Shown: piece after piece, positions 16,967 through 26,120 of the stretch | Layout: the number at the start of each line of letters is the position of its first letter | How positions within the stretch are numbered: position 1 is the first letter of the stretch | DNA from: JBPOFY01 sp049889815 | GTDB lineage: Bacteria; Verrucomicrobiota; Verrucomicrobiia; Opitutales; Coraliomargaritaceae | Reading direction: 5' to 3' | DNA length: 64,000 nucleotides | Assembly: GCA_049889815.1 (NCBI GenBank) | Contig: JBMHCR010000021.1 | Span: 1-64,000 of the forward strand | The notes under the pieces: generated by a model | What the model saw: only the letters and a program-made list of their open reading frames with translations | Told to the model about the DNA's origin: nothing | The model's database searches: none | Position numbers and translations under genes: made by a program

Positions 16967-19732
16967 TTAATTGTTTACAGGAATTCGGTCAGCAACCCGA
17001 TTCAGATAAGCAATCGACTCACGCACTTCTTCTGCACGACCTTCCATGCTTCTGTTACCGAAATATTCAATTGTAAGCGGTCCTTCATAACCTTGACGCT
17101 GAAGCTCGTGTAGCATACCGGCGACATTACTCTCGCCTGTTCCAAAAGGCACCGTGCCATGCTTGCTGAGATCCTTGAGTTGAATCTCAACAATCCTACC
17201 GGGAATTGCTTCCAGCTTTTGAACGCACTCCAAAGGATCCAAGCCGGAGTAATACCAATTACCGGTATCCCCACTGATGCCCATGTGGTCACTGAGACCC
17301 TCAAGATGCTTGAGAACGATATCAGGATGCCAGTATTTTGTCGGTAGTGCGTGATTGTGGATCCCTACACGCACATCAAACTCCTGTGCCAAAGCATCGA
17401 CCATTGCCAATTCGTCGTAGTCCGGTTCACTCAAAAGCGCCTGAATGCCGAGGTCTTTGCAAAATGCGAATAGCTGTCTCCATTGCTCTGGAGAATTCGC
17501 CTTGGCGACTCCGTAATGTCGAATCTTAATCCCGTTCTCTGCGCAAATTCGCTTCATATAAGCGATCGCTTCAGGTGACATACTGGCAAAATCCGTTTTC
17601 TCATCAAAACCACCACCAAGTATCTGACCACGATAGGCAATAACTTCCTCAATGCCCAGGTCATTCAACACATCCAAGGTTTCGGTGAAGGTGAGTTCGT
17701 TGAATGTCACCCCTTGAGAGATCACATGCATCCCATGCGCCTCAAGACCAGTAGACTCAGATACAGTCGCTCCGACCGTTTCAACAGCCTCCACTTTTTC
17801 TGCTGTTGAGAAATGCTTCATGGTAACGGAGCTCACGCGGCCGCCCGAATCCGGAAAGGTAATATTCACGACGTTGTCCGCTTGCACAAGGTCATACGGA
17901 ACCGTGATTTCCAACATGCCAAAGAAGTCGGGGCGGATCGCTTGTTCGCTGCCGCGATAATTGGTCGGCACAGTGAGCTCCACACCGTTAAACGTTATCG
18001 TAGGTTGACGAGACAATGGTTTCTCACGACCAAAGCCCACACGCAGTAACGCTTCACCGTTCTGAGCGACCTCCACACCTTTGAGTTGAAACTGAACTGC
18101 CTGATCGCCTAAGATCGCCTGATTATAATCCGTGGCATAATACTTCCTCTCAGTCGCTTGCTGATCCAAAACAATCTCATCCACGAAAGTGGCTTCAAGG
18201 ATCATGGTCGCCTCTGGGCTAAGAATGAGCTCCGGCAACGAGCCTTCGTAGTCGACCACATCCAACTGCGGAGCATCTCCAACAAGATGTAATTGTTTTA
18301 TCCGTATATGACTAACTCGTGCCCCGGGAGGTTTCAGGAGATTCAAACGCACTGCTTCCTCGGTCGGATTTAGATTCGATAGAATGACGTATGCAGTGTT
18401 ACCATCAACATAGGCATCCATCATTACGTCGGGATTACTCGAACGTGTCTTCACCCGTGTGCCGTTCACGTCCGACCACAGTTCGTAGAATTTAATCTGC
18501 TCGGTAAACACCCACTCATCGCCGGTCTCACCCTCAGCCTCGTTCGCGCGACGAAGTAAGCGCCAGTTATACGGCAGTCCGTTCTTCGTGCCCCACTCGG
18601 CTTTAGCCACAATGAATGGAATCGCTTTTAGAATCTGATCCGGACGATCCATGAACGATAGCATGAGCGGGCTGAACGCTTTCATAAACTCCCAGTCGCG
18701 ACGTGGGTGCCATGTTTGTCGCTCGCGCTTATGGTCACGCCCACCAAACTCAGAAACTAAGAACGGACGCACTTCACCGAGCTTCAGAAAACTGTATTGC
18801 TCCATCATGTCCATGGTGGCCTCGATACGACCACCCTTGTAATAGTTGCGACCTTTGTATCCTTTGTCATTGAAGTCATAGAAATGCAACGAGATGTAGT
18901 CCATATACTCGCCACAAGTATCGATGAATAATTTCATACGTTCATCCCAACGTGCGAAATCACGCTCTTCATATATGGGGAATGCCATGGTATAGCCGCC
19001 AATCATGGTGGTGTCATTGACCGTGCGTAGTGCCTGAGCAGCCTCGTTATGAAATTCAAAGATCTCAAGCGGGGTCACTTCGCTACCACGCACACCGTCA
19101 ATCAATTCATAAAGCGGCTCGTTCAAGATCTCCAAATACTTTGGGCGTGGTGCACCCTGTAACGGCGACTCCCCTTCATCGCGATAAAACTCATTGAGGA
19201 AGTGACCCATATATTCACCAGCAGCGACTGCGCCCTCAAGCGGCCAGCCTGGTTTACCTTCACCATGCGGGTTTCCTTCTTTGGGCCAAAGTGCGCGCAC
19301 CTGCCCACCGATCATCACATCGTTCTTAGCATCGTATTGATGGCGATGCACAAACTCCTTGGCATAGCGTTCTTCACGGTGATAGCGCCCCATCGACTCC
19401 ATGTGTGCGGGATCCACAAAGCCTGAACGACTGGCATCCTCACCAGCCTTATCGAGGTAAAGAATCATGATTCCGTTGTCGCGACCAAAGTGCACGTCCA
19501 GATCATTGATCACATAATCGAGTTCATCATCCTGTCCCTCCCAATCACCTTCAGTGGGTGATGAGTGAATATTGATGAACTTCTGGCGATCAAACTGCGA
19601 GAAGCCGCCAGTTGAATGCTCAACATTCAAAAGGACCTTAGCCTCAGTCGCAGCATGAACTATACTGCACGCGACAAGCACAGCACCGACCACTGGATAC
19701 ACAATCTTTTTGGGAAACATAAAGTTTTTCAT
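16967..19732 (-). CDS. GH86-like hydrolase fused to a sugar isomerase/epimerase TIM barrel
   Basis: 921 aa with two catalytic-looking parts. Residues 1-27 are a signal peptide; the LVAC at 19-22 could also be a lipobox. Residues ~30-650 are GH86-like: FDRQKFINIHSS, acid/base Glu in EILNEPL (E205), nucleophile Glu in FLVSEFG (E328), then the beta modules with YATDYNQ and PTNYRGSEQA. Residues ~660-921 match the xylose isomerase-like barrel (AP endonuclease 2 superfamily), with metal-site candidates intact: Glu in LLSEPDYDE, His in GIHNHALP, Asp in SGDTGNW and Glu in TIEYFG. The frame is continuous across the joint, so it is not two adjacent genes. The role of a secreted isomerase domain is unknown. 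It is followed by GH117 and preceded by the symporter (12 bp). Confidence 0.82.
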   Translation of the reverse strand: MKNFMFPKKIVYPVVGAVLVACSIVHAATEAKVLLNVEHSTGGFSQFDRQKFINIHSSPTEGDWEGQDDELDYVINDLDVHFGRDNGIMILYLDKAGEDASRSGFVDPAHMESMGRYHREERYAKEFVHRHQYDAKNDVMIGGQVRALWPKEGNPHGEGKPGWPLEGAVAAGEYMGHFLNEFYRDEGESPLQGAPRPKYLEILNEPLYELIDGVRGSEVTPLEIFEFHNEAAQALRTVNDTTMIGGYTMAFPIYEERDFARWDERMKLFIDTCGEYMDYISLHFYDFNDKGYKGRNYYKGGRIEATMDMMEQYSFLKLGEVRPFLVSEFGGRDHKRERQTWHPRRDWEFMKAFSPLMLSFMDRPDQILKAIPFIVAKAEWGTKNGLPYNWRLLRRANEAEGETGDEWVFTEQIKFYELWSDVNGTRVKTRSSNPDVMMDAYVDGNTAYVILSNLNPTEEAVRLNLLKPPGARVSHIRIKQLHLVGDAPQLDVVDYEGSLPELILSPEATMILEATFVDEIVLDQQATERKYYATDYNQAILGDQAVQFQLKGVEVAQNGEALLRVGFGREKPLSRQPTITFNGVELTVPTNYRGSEQAIRPDFFGMLEITVPYDLVQADNVVNITFPDSGGRVSSVTMKHFSTAEKVEAVETVGATVSESTGLEAHGMHVISQGVTFNELTFTETLDVLNDLGIEEVIAYRGQILGGGFDEKTDFASMSPEAIAYMKRICAENGIKIRHYGVAKANSPEQWRQLFAFCKDLGIQALLSEPDYDELAMVDALAQEFDVRVGIHNHALPTKYWHPDIVLKHLEGLSDHMGISGDTGNWYYSGLDPLECVQKLEAIPGRIVEIQLKDLSKHGTVPFGTGESNVAGMLHELQRQGYEGPLTIEYFGNRSMEGRAEEVRESIAYLNRVADRIPVNN

Positions 19733-19744
19733 TCTTGGATTAGA

Positions 19745-21451
19745 CTAGTTCGCTACTTCTGTATTCACAGCGCGACCGCGGCGTTCCTCAAGCTCGGCAC
19801 GGATCTCGCGCATACGTTTTCCACTCAGCTGGTAGAAATAGATTAGAAACAATGCGAGAACTAAAGCCGCAGCCTTCGGTAATACAAAGTAGAGCCTCAA
19901 TCGTTCAAACATTGCTGGATCCTGTTCTTCAAGGATCGCCTTCTGCTCCATCCGACTGGTCAACAGTTTGATCGTCACTTCGGGTGTATCCCCTTCATTA
20001 AACATCGCATCGGTTAAGCGAGCCTCAAGACCACGATCCGTATTATCCACAGGTAAAGCATGATAGAGTCGCATGAAGACATTATGCTCCGCCGGTTTGG
20101 CCGCGCGCTCCGCTTCAGTCATGGATTCAAACTGCACCAAAGCTTGCTGCTCGATCTCAGCTTTCATCGATTCGTCCTTTAGCTCGTTATTGAAACCGAC
20201 GGCAAACTGAATGATCACACCACTTAATAAAGCAGCCATCGTCATCGTCGATTTAGTAAACCAGTTGGTCACTGCAGAGATCACCCCTTCACGGCGCTTG
20301 CCGTTCTGATATTCATCGTAGTCACAGACATCTGCACGCATAGATATGATGAGAATCCAAAAACCGACCTCACCAATCGCCAACAACGGTTGAGTGATTA
20401 AATACAAAAGCGGTCTTCCAGGAATGATCGTGAAATAAAGTCCGACCGACGCCACCAACATGGCAACCACACAAGCACTCATTAAAACATGCTTATCGAT
20501 TTTGTCCGCCATTCTTTTAATCACATAAGCGGCAATCAATGAGCACACGATTCTCAATGTGCCGTTGATACCACCGAGAACCGTTCCCGCCAAACGATCA
20601 CCATCAAAGATATAGTAGACCGTTACATAGTAGCCGAGTACTCCGATCGACATTATTGCCAGCAAGTAGGTGCAGATAATCCCGATTACGATCATCAACT
20701 GACTGTTCTTCAACAGAGTAGTGAACGCTTCCTTGAAGCTGGTTTTTTCCTGCGCCTGCTGCTCCTTCAAAGCAATTTCCTTGTAGCGCTCCTGACAGAA
20801 AAGGCCGGGCAAAATACCCGCGCCGATGATCACGATCGCAGTCAACACACTCACAACACGCACACCATTCACATCACCACCGACCCAGGGCTGCAATGCA
20901 AACCACGCTGCAAGCGGAAACGCCCAACTGATACCAAGGTTGAAGATTTGATTCACATAAGAACGCACCACAAAGATGTTGGTCCGCTCCTTGTAGTTGG
21001 CGGTTAGCTCCGTCCCCAACGACTCATAGGGCACTGAGAAGATCGAATAGAAGGTATAAAATAATAGCAGCGAAACTACAAGATACACCACGATTGTATT
21101 CTGACTCCAATCCGGAGATGCCAACCAAATGATCGGAAAGAACAAACCGGTGAGCAATGCACCAACGATGATGAACGGCTTTCTACGACCAAACTTGGAC
21201 TTCCACTTATCGGAAATAGCACCAACCAAGGGATCGGTAAACGCGTCCCACACACGAGCCAAGGCAAGTGCTAACGAAACCGTCGCCGCGGGCACCTTCA
21301 ACATGTCATTAAAGAATGGCAGAAAAAAAATGTAGGCGATCATCACGTTCGCGTAATGATCGGATACCACGCCCATTCCGTAAGCGATTTTTTGATACAA
21401 AGGAACCTTGTCTTCGGCCTCTATTCTTTTCGTTTTATCTTCTTCTGGCAT
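19745..21451 (-). CDS. GPH-family (MelB-like) sugar:cation symporter
   Basis: 568-aa inner-membrane transporter, about 12 helices. Family signatures are DPLVGAISDKWKSKFGRRKP in the first cytoplasmic loop and RADVCDYDEYQNGKRREG in the second half. A soluble insertion of ~90 residues (about 420-510) before the last helix makes it longer than the usual 450-500. It lies between the GH2 gene (27 bp upstream) and the GH86-isomerase gene in one minus-strand operon, so it probably imports the neoagaro- or porphyran-derived oligosaccharides that GH117 and GH2 then cleave. Coupling to Na+ or H+ is family knowledge, not visible here. Confidence 0.9.
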   Translation of the reverse strand: MPEEDKTKRIEAEDKVPLYQKIAYGMGVVSDHYANVMIAYIFFLPFFNDMLKVPAATVSLALALARVWDAFTDPLVGAISDKWKSKFGRRKPFIIVGALLTGLFFPIIWLASPDWSQNTIVVYLVVSLLLFYTFYSIFSVPYESLGTELTANYKERTNIFVVRSYVNQIFNLGISWAFPLAAWFALQPWVGGDVNGVRVVSVLTAIVIIGAGILPGLFCQERYKEIALKEQQAQEKTSFKEAFTTLLKNSQLMIVIGIICTYLLAIMSIGVLGYYVTVYYIFDGDRLAGTVLGGINGTLRIVCSLIAAYVIKRMADKIDKHVLMSACVVAMLVASVGLYFTIIPGRPLLYLITQPLLAIGEVGFWILIISMRADVCDYDEYQNGKRREGVISAVTNWFTKSTMTMAALLSGVIIQFAVGFNNELKDESMKAEIEQQALVQFESMTEAERAAKPAEHNVFMRLYHALPVDNTDRGLEARLTDAMFNEGDTPEVTIKLLTSRMEQKAILEEQDPAMFERLRLYFVLPKAAALVLALFLIYFYQLSGKRMREIRAELEERRGRAVNTEVAN

Positions 21452-21478
21452 TGGGTAGACTTTGGGGTTTAGATTATT

Positions 21479-23860
21479 CTAAATGGATCCGACCTTTACT
21501 ATTTCACTCGAGATCTGAAGCTCATCAATGAATGCGGCGACGTTCACCTCGCCTTCAACAACAAGCAGGCAGCGACCTTGATCACTGACGGCACGGTCGG
21601 TCTGAAACTTTTGCACGCTGTAGCAGTTGCCATTGTCCACACCGAGGATGCGCCCCTCGCCTTCGTCTTCGAAGCGAATTTCATGTTCGGATGATTTAAC
21701 CGGGATACCGGCAGCATCGACAATTTGAGCGACGACATGTGAGCCATCCACTTCAAGAGTGATGCTTGCTGCTGCTCCCGAGGTTTTGTAAGAAGCCGAA
21801 GCATCGGCGGCACGCGCTTCTAGCGTGCCTGCTTGATAAGGGACCGCCCATTTGATAATGTGATCGTCGAAATCTGCGAGTCGCTTCACACCGAGGGACT
21901 CACCGTTGAGGAAGAGCTCGACCGCCTCACAGTTGGTGTAAACTTCGACAGCAGTCATTTCACCTTCGGCGTAATCCCAGTGCGTGTTGATGTCATGCCA
22001 GAACCAGGTCTTAGTCTTCCAAGCCTCGGCATCTTCCTCGCCGATGAAACCCGTGATCTCATCGTAGATGTAGGGAGACTTCTCAAGCGTCTGAGTCGCT
22101 AGGTGCACCTGCGGCTCATCCACCCACAGGGTCTTCATCATATAGTAAGAGCCCTTCTTAAATCCGGCGGTATTCAACAAGCCTGACCTCTTCGAGCGAC
22201 GCGGCCATGTGGATGCGGATTCACCCAGATAATCGATACCAATCCACAGAAAGGTTCCGGAGACAAAAGGACGCTCCATGATTGCTTTCCACTCGTGCCA
22301 CTGACCCAGATTCTCCGTGCCCATCAGTGGCAGGTCCGGATAGTTCTCGTGACCATAATCATACAGCACCCGACGATAACTGAAACCGATAATATCCAAG
22401 GCGTCCGCAAACCCGGAACGATAACTTGAAGATGGTAAAATACAGTTCGCGATCACCGGACGCGTCGTGTCCATTTCCTTCGTCCACTTGGAAAGTTTTT
22501 TCGCAGTTTCACCGATGTCATAGTTACCACGCGGAAGTGTCTCCAACAAGTGATCGATCTCTTCCAAACTGTGCGGTGGAGTGTTCCAAAAATAATTACC
22601 GGTCGCTTTCATTCCAAAGTATCCGGTCGCTTCGGCATTCCGTGGATATGTCCACTCGATTTCGTTGCCAATACTCCATTGAAATATTGACGGATGATTG
22701 CGATGTGAGCGCATCACATCCTTTAAATCACGCTCAGCCCACTCTTGGAAATGCTCGGTGTAACCCCGTGAGAAATAATCGTCGTGACGCTCGTTCTGAT
22801 TCAGGCGCTTGTCCTTTGGATTATCCCATTCATCAAAAAACTCATCCTGCACCAGAAAGCCCATTTCATCGCAGAGATCGATGAATTCATCGGACCCTGG
22901 ATTGTGCGAGATCCGGATCGCATTCGCTCCCCCATCCTTTAGGATTTGCAGACGGCGACGCCAGACATCCTTCGGCACCGCGGCACCCACGCAACCGCCA
23001 TCGTGGTGTAAGCAGACACCCTTGATCTTCATATTGCGACCGTTGAGAAAAAAGCCCTCATTTACGTCGAAGTGGAAGCTGCGAATGCCAAATACCGTCT
23101 CGTATTCATCCACCACAGAGTTACCCACAGTCAAACGTGAGATCGCCTTATACAGATTCGGCGCATCGACGTCCCATAGTTGCGGATTCGGGACCTCTAC
23201 AGTCTGTGTTGTCTTTGCAGCTGCAGCCGAGCTGGTTTGAGCGACGACAGTACCGGACGGATCCACAATCTCCGTGCTCAATTCCGCGCCATCATGTGCT
23301 TTGACTTCGACATCAATCTGAACTGTCGCTCTACCTTCGGCAACTTCCGGAGTGGTTACAAAGGTGCCCCAGATCGGAATATGGGTCTTCGACGCGCCAA
23401 CCAGTTCTACATTGCGATAAATACCGGAACCAGAATACCAACGGCTATCAACATAACGGGAATGATCGACACGAACCGCGATTAAATTTTCACCCTCAAC
23501 GATCTTGTCACTGATATCGAAATAGAACGGTGCATAGCCATACGGACGCTCGCCGATCTTCTCACCATTCAGAAAGACCTCTGCATTGTTATACACACCG
23601 TCAAAATGCAGATAGGTCACATCCGTGCCCAGCGATTGAAACGTTTTGCGATACCAAGCGACACCGCCCGGCAACCAACCGGTGGCACCGTCAAAATCTT
23701 TACTGAAAGGCGATTCGATACTCCAATCGTGCGGAACGTTCACCGTTCGCCACTCAACCCGAGCGTCGGATGTGTCTAAGTTGATGGCTTCTCCACCGAT
23801 GACACCCGTGTTGACGAAATTCCATGCGCCATTCAGTGAGAGAGTTTTTCGAATATTCAT
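21479..23860 (-). CDS. GH2 beta-galactosidase, cytoplasmic (paralog)
   Basis: 793 aa, no signal peptide (MNIRKTLSLNGAW). Full GH2 layout with acid/base Glu in SIGNEIEW (E400) and nucleophile Glu in MGTENLGQW (E516). A paralog of the enzyme at 5304. It is first in the minus-strand operon GH2-symporter-GH86/isomerase-GH117 and is separated from the upstream sulfatase operon by a terminator and a REPIN-like repeat, so its promoter should lie in 23861-24030. Confidence 0.9.
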   Translation of the reverse strand: MNIRKTLSLNGAWNFVNTGVIGGEAINLDTSDARVEWRTVNVPHDWSIESPFSKDFDGATGWLPGGVAWYRKTFQSLGTDVTYLHFDGVYNNAEVFLNGEKIGERPYGYAPFYFDISDKIVEGENLIAVRVDHSRYVDSRWYSGSGIYRNVELVGASKTHIPIWGTFVTTPEVAEGRATVQIDVEVKAHDGAELSTEIVDPSGTVVAQTSSAAAAKTTQTVEVPNPQLWDVDAPNLYKAISRLTVGNSVVDEYETVFGIRSFHFDVNEGFFLNGRNMKIKGVCLHHDGGCVGAAVPKDVWRRRLQILKDGGANAIRISHNPGSDEFIDLCDEMGFLVQDEFFDEWDNPKDKRLNQNERHDDYFSRGYTEHFQEWAERDLKDVMRSHRNHPSIFQWSIGNEIEWTYPRNAEATGYFGMKATGNYFWNTPPHSLEEIDHLLETLPRGNYDIGETAKKLSKWTKEMDTTRPVIANCILPSSSYRSGFADALDIIGFSYRRVLYDYGHENYPDLPLMGTENLGQWHEWKAIMERPFVSGTFLWIGIDYLGESASTWPRRSKRSGLLNTAGFKKGSYYMMKTLWVDEPQVHLATQTLEKSPYIYDEITGFIGEEDAEAWKTKTWFWHDINTHWDYAEGEMTAVEVYTNCEAVELFLNGESLGVKRLADFDDHIIKWAVPYQAGTLEARAADASASYKTSGAAASITLEVDGSHVVAQIVDAAGIPVKSSEHEIRFEDEGEGRILGVDNGNCYSVQKFQTDRAVSDQGRCLLVVEGEVNVAAFIDELQISSEIVKVGSI

Positions 23861-24034
23861 TCTCGGTTAGATATTAAAGTAAACTTCGCGGCTTAGACAC
23901 AGCTTTTACAGGGTAGAGTGCTAAGCCGAGGTTGATTGATTTGAAAGAAAACACAGTAAGAATTTGCAAGTAGCGCAGCAGTATATGTAGGAACCTGAAA
24001 GTTCGCTACTGCATGCTTTAACTTTGTTTTATGC

Positions 24035-24070
24035 AAAAAAAGCCAGAGAGAAAGCTGTGGGGGGCTTTTG
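24035..24070 (-). terminator. Rho-independent terminator of the 30540-24294 operon
   Basis: Read on the minus strand, AAAAGCC pairs with GGCTTTT around a ~18-base loop and is followed by a run of T. It lies ~220 bases after the stop of the sulfatase gene, with the REPIN-like repeat between. Confidence 0.6.
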
Positions 24071-24084
24071 TTATACGATATGTT

Positions 24085-24217
24085 GGTAGGGTCGCTTATT
24101 GCCTCCAACAAACCTTCGAGCCTAATACCAATTAACGAACCCAACCGAGCGACGGTCGCCTCGGCCCTTCGATACAATCAGGGCAGTGAGCCTGTCGAAC
24201 TGCGAGGCGACCCTACC
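24085..24217. repeat. REPIN-like intergenic repeat, copy A
   Basis: It begins GGTAGGG and ends CCCTACC. The right subterminal hairpin GGTCGCCTCG/CGAGGCGACC is perfect, but its loop is split by a 39-base insert (24164-24202) that itself looks like a widespread palindromic repeat (GTGAGCCTGTCGAACTG). The left hairpin is eroded. The middle (CCTAATACCA...ACCGAGCGAC) matches copy B at 35518-35550. Confidence 0.7.
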
Positions 24218-24293
24218 AGAGATGACAATACAGCCTTAAATCGATATAGCTTCACACAACTACCCAACAGCCGACCGACTCTCAGCAGCTTGG

Positions 24294-25970
24294 CTATTTG
24301 TTATCGCCCGGCCTCAGCTCAAGTAGCTTACCGTATTCGACGATTCCCTGCTCCTCGATCCATACACCGCACTTCTTCACGAGCGTCTGCACCATTTCAG
24401 GCTTCAATTGCGCAAGATTATTTCGCTCAGTTGGATCTGCTTGCAGATCATACAGCTCATATGCGATGCCCGGTTTTTCCTGTGTCTGCGTAAACCAGCC
24501 CGGCTCAATTAAGAGTTTCCAACGCCCTTGATAAATCACGCTCTGTTGTCCCTTATCGTTGAAGAATAAATACTCCGCAGGCTCGCGAGATTCACCGTCA
24601 AAGATCGGTAACATACTACGACCTACGAGCGGATCAGTCGGCTTGCCGCGAAACTCAGTCGGATACTCGGCACCGGCAAGTTCCAAACTGGTGGTGAAGA
24701 CATCCCCAACCCAAGCCTGATCGTGTGCAATGGTTCCCGGCTTGATGCGTTCCGGCCATGAAGCGATAAAGTGCGTGCGCAGTCCGCCCTCCCAAAGAAG
24801 CGCCTTCATGCCGGAGTATGGGACGTTAAAGACATTCTGGAGGTGAGCAGCGTTGCCGTTATCGGAGAAAAACAGAATGAGCGTATTATCGAATTCACCC
24901 GACGCTTTGAGACTCTCAACAATGCGACCGACATTCTCGTCCACTTTTTCCATCATCGCAGCATGCAGTGCCATCTGCAGGCGGAACTCGTCCTCCTTTT
25001 CCGGAGCAAACCAAGCACGTTGATAGTCCATGACCTCCGAAACGATACCCGCCTCTTTTAGCCCTTTCACACGAGCAGCCTCAACGACACGAATGTCGTC
25101 ATACTTCCTAAGATACTTTTGCACCAGCTCTTCGGGCGCTTGCAGCGGTTTGTGAGGTGCACGATGCGCAACATACAAAAAGAACGGCGGCTTGTCCTCA
25201 CCATAAGCATTTTCAAGCATTTCGATCGCACGATCCGTCACGCCATCGGTTGCATAAAAGGCCTTACCCGTCTTACCGTGATTGACATTGTAGTCCTTAC
25301 GAAACTTTGAGAAACAGTGCATCGTGTATTCACGATCATAGTTCAGCTCGGCAGGCTGATTGTCTTGCATCATCGGATGCGGCTGTCCGGGAACAAAAAA
25401 CAGGCTGTTCTGTGCGCCATAGAGTCCGAAGTAATGATCGAAACCGCGTTGCTTCGGAAGGGCGAGATAATCCAGTTCGATCTCCCTTTCCGTAAGCTCC
25501 CAGCCCGGGTGATACTGCTTCCACACGTTTCGCTGCCCGGGATTGAGCTTCATTAAACTGCCACCAAGATGCCACTTGCCCGACATCAAAGTGGTATATC
25601 CTACCTCCTTGAGAAGTTCCGAGATCAGTGGCTTTTCATAAGGCAAACGTGCACGGTGTGCATCATAGGGCATCTCACGCACCCAGTCGCCCACGACTCC
25701 ACCGCCGAAACCGACCTGAGCACAATCAAGACCAGTGAGCAATGAGGCCCGTGTGGGACTGCAACGTCCATTTGTGTAGAAGTTGCTCAGACGAAGCCCC
25801 TGCTCCGCCAGCGCGTCCAAATGAGGCGTATCGATTTCACCCCCATAAGAACCGAGATCCGTGTATCCCGAATCATCGGTCATGATGATCACAATGTTGG
25901 GTCGTTCATCCGCAAACAACAGCGGAACGCCCATTGCGAGGATTAAACAAAAAAGACTCTTCTTAAACAT
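24294..25970 (-). CDS. S1-family arylsulfatase
   Basis: 558-aa secreted sulfatase. I start it at the ATG at 25970 (MFKKSLFCLIL..., signal peptide to about residue 20). The frame stays open another 49 codons upstream, but that part is unlike protein. The formylglycine motif is CSPTR (Cys70) in NGRCSPTRASLLTG, with IIMTDDSGYTDLG at the metal site, GKWHLGG, and FFSDNGNA. This resembles the arylsulfatase A-like S1_4 group, different from the 7860/9695 pair. It is the last gene of the operon GH2 (30540) - GH86 - sulfatase, 150 bp after GH86. Confidence 0.9.
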   Translation of the reverse strand: MFKKSLFCLILAMGVPLLFADERPNIVIIMTDDSGYTDLGSYGGEIDTPHLDALAEQGLRLSNFYTNGRCSPTRASLLTGLDCAQVGFGGGVVGDWVREMPYDAHRARLPYEKPLISELLKEVGYTTLMSGKWHLGGSLMKLNPGQRNVWKQYHPGWELTEREIELDYLALPKQRGFDHYFGLYGAQNSLFFVPGQPHPMMQDNQPAELNYDREYTMHCFSKFRKDYNVNHGKTGKAFYATDGVTDRAIEMLENAYGEDKPPFFLYVAHRAPHKPLQAPEELVQKYLRKYDDIRVVEAARVKGLKEAGIVSEVMDYQRAWFAPEKEDEFRLQMALHAAMMEKVDENVGRIVESLKASGEFDNTLILFFSDNGNAAHLQNVFNVPYSGMKALLWEGGLRTHFIASWPERIKPGTIAHDQAWVGDVFTTSLELAGAEYPTEFRGKPTDPLVGRSMLPIFDGESREPAEYLFFNDKGQQSVIYQGRWKLLIEPGWFTQTQEKPGIAYELYDLQADPTERNNLAQLKPEMVQTLVKKCGVWIEEQGIVEYGKLLELRPGDNK

Positions 25971-26120
25971 TCGACGGAAAGGGGTTACACTCTTCAGAAG
26001 CAGATATTTATAATAACTAAGACAGGCTGTATAGGATAATGTCCCAGAATGATCAATTACTGCATTCGGAATAAGTGATTTTACAAGAATACTCATGGAC
26101 CACTTATAGAGATGCAAAGG

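Larger units (their letters stand above)
23861..24293. other. Intergenic region with terminator and repeat
   Basis: It separates two minus-strand operons. It holds a rho-independent terminator (24035-24070), a REPIN-like element (24085-24217) with a nested short repeat, and, nearest 23860, about 170 bases that must carry the promoter of the GH2 gene. No gene is supported. Confidence 0.6.
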
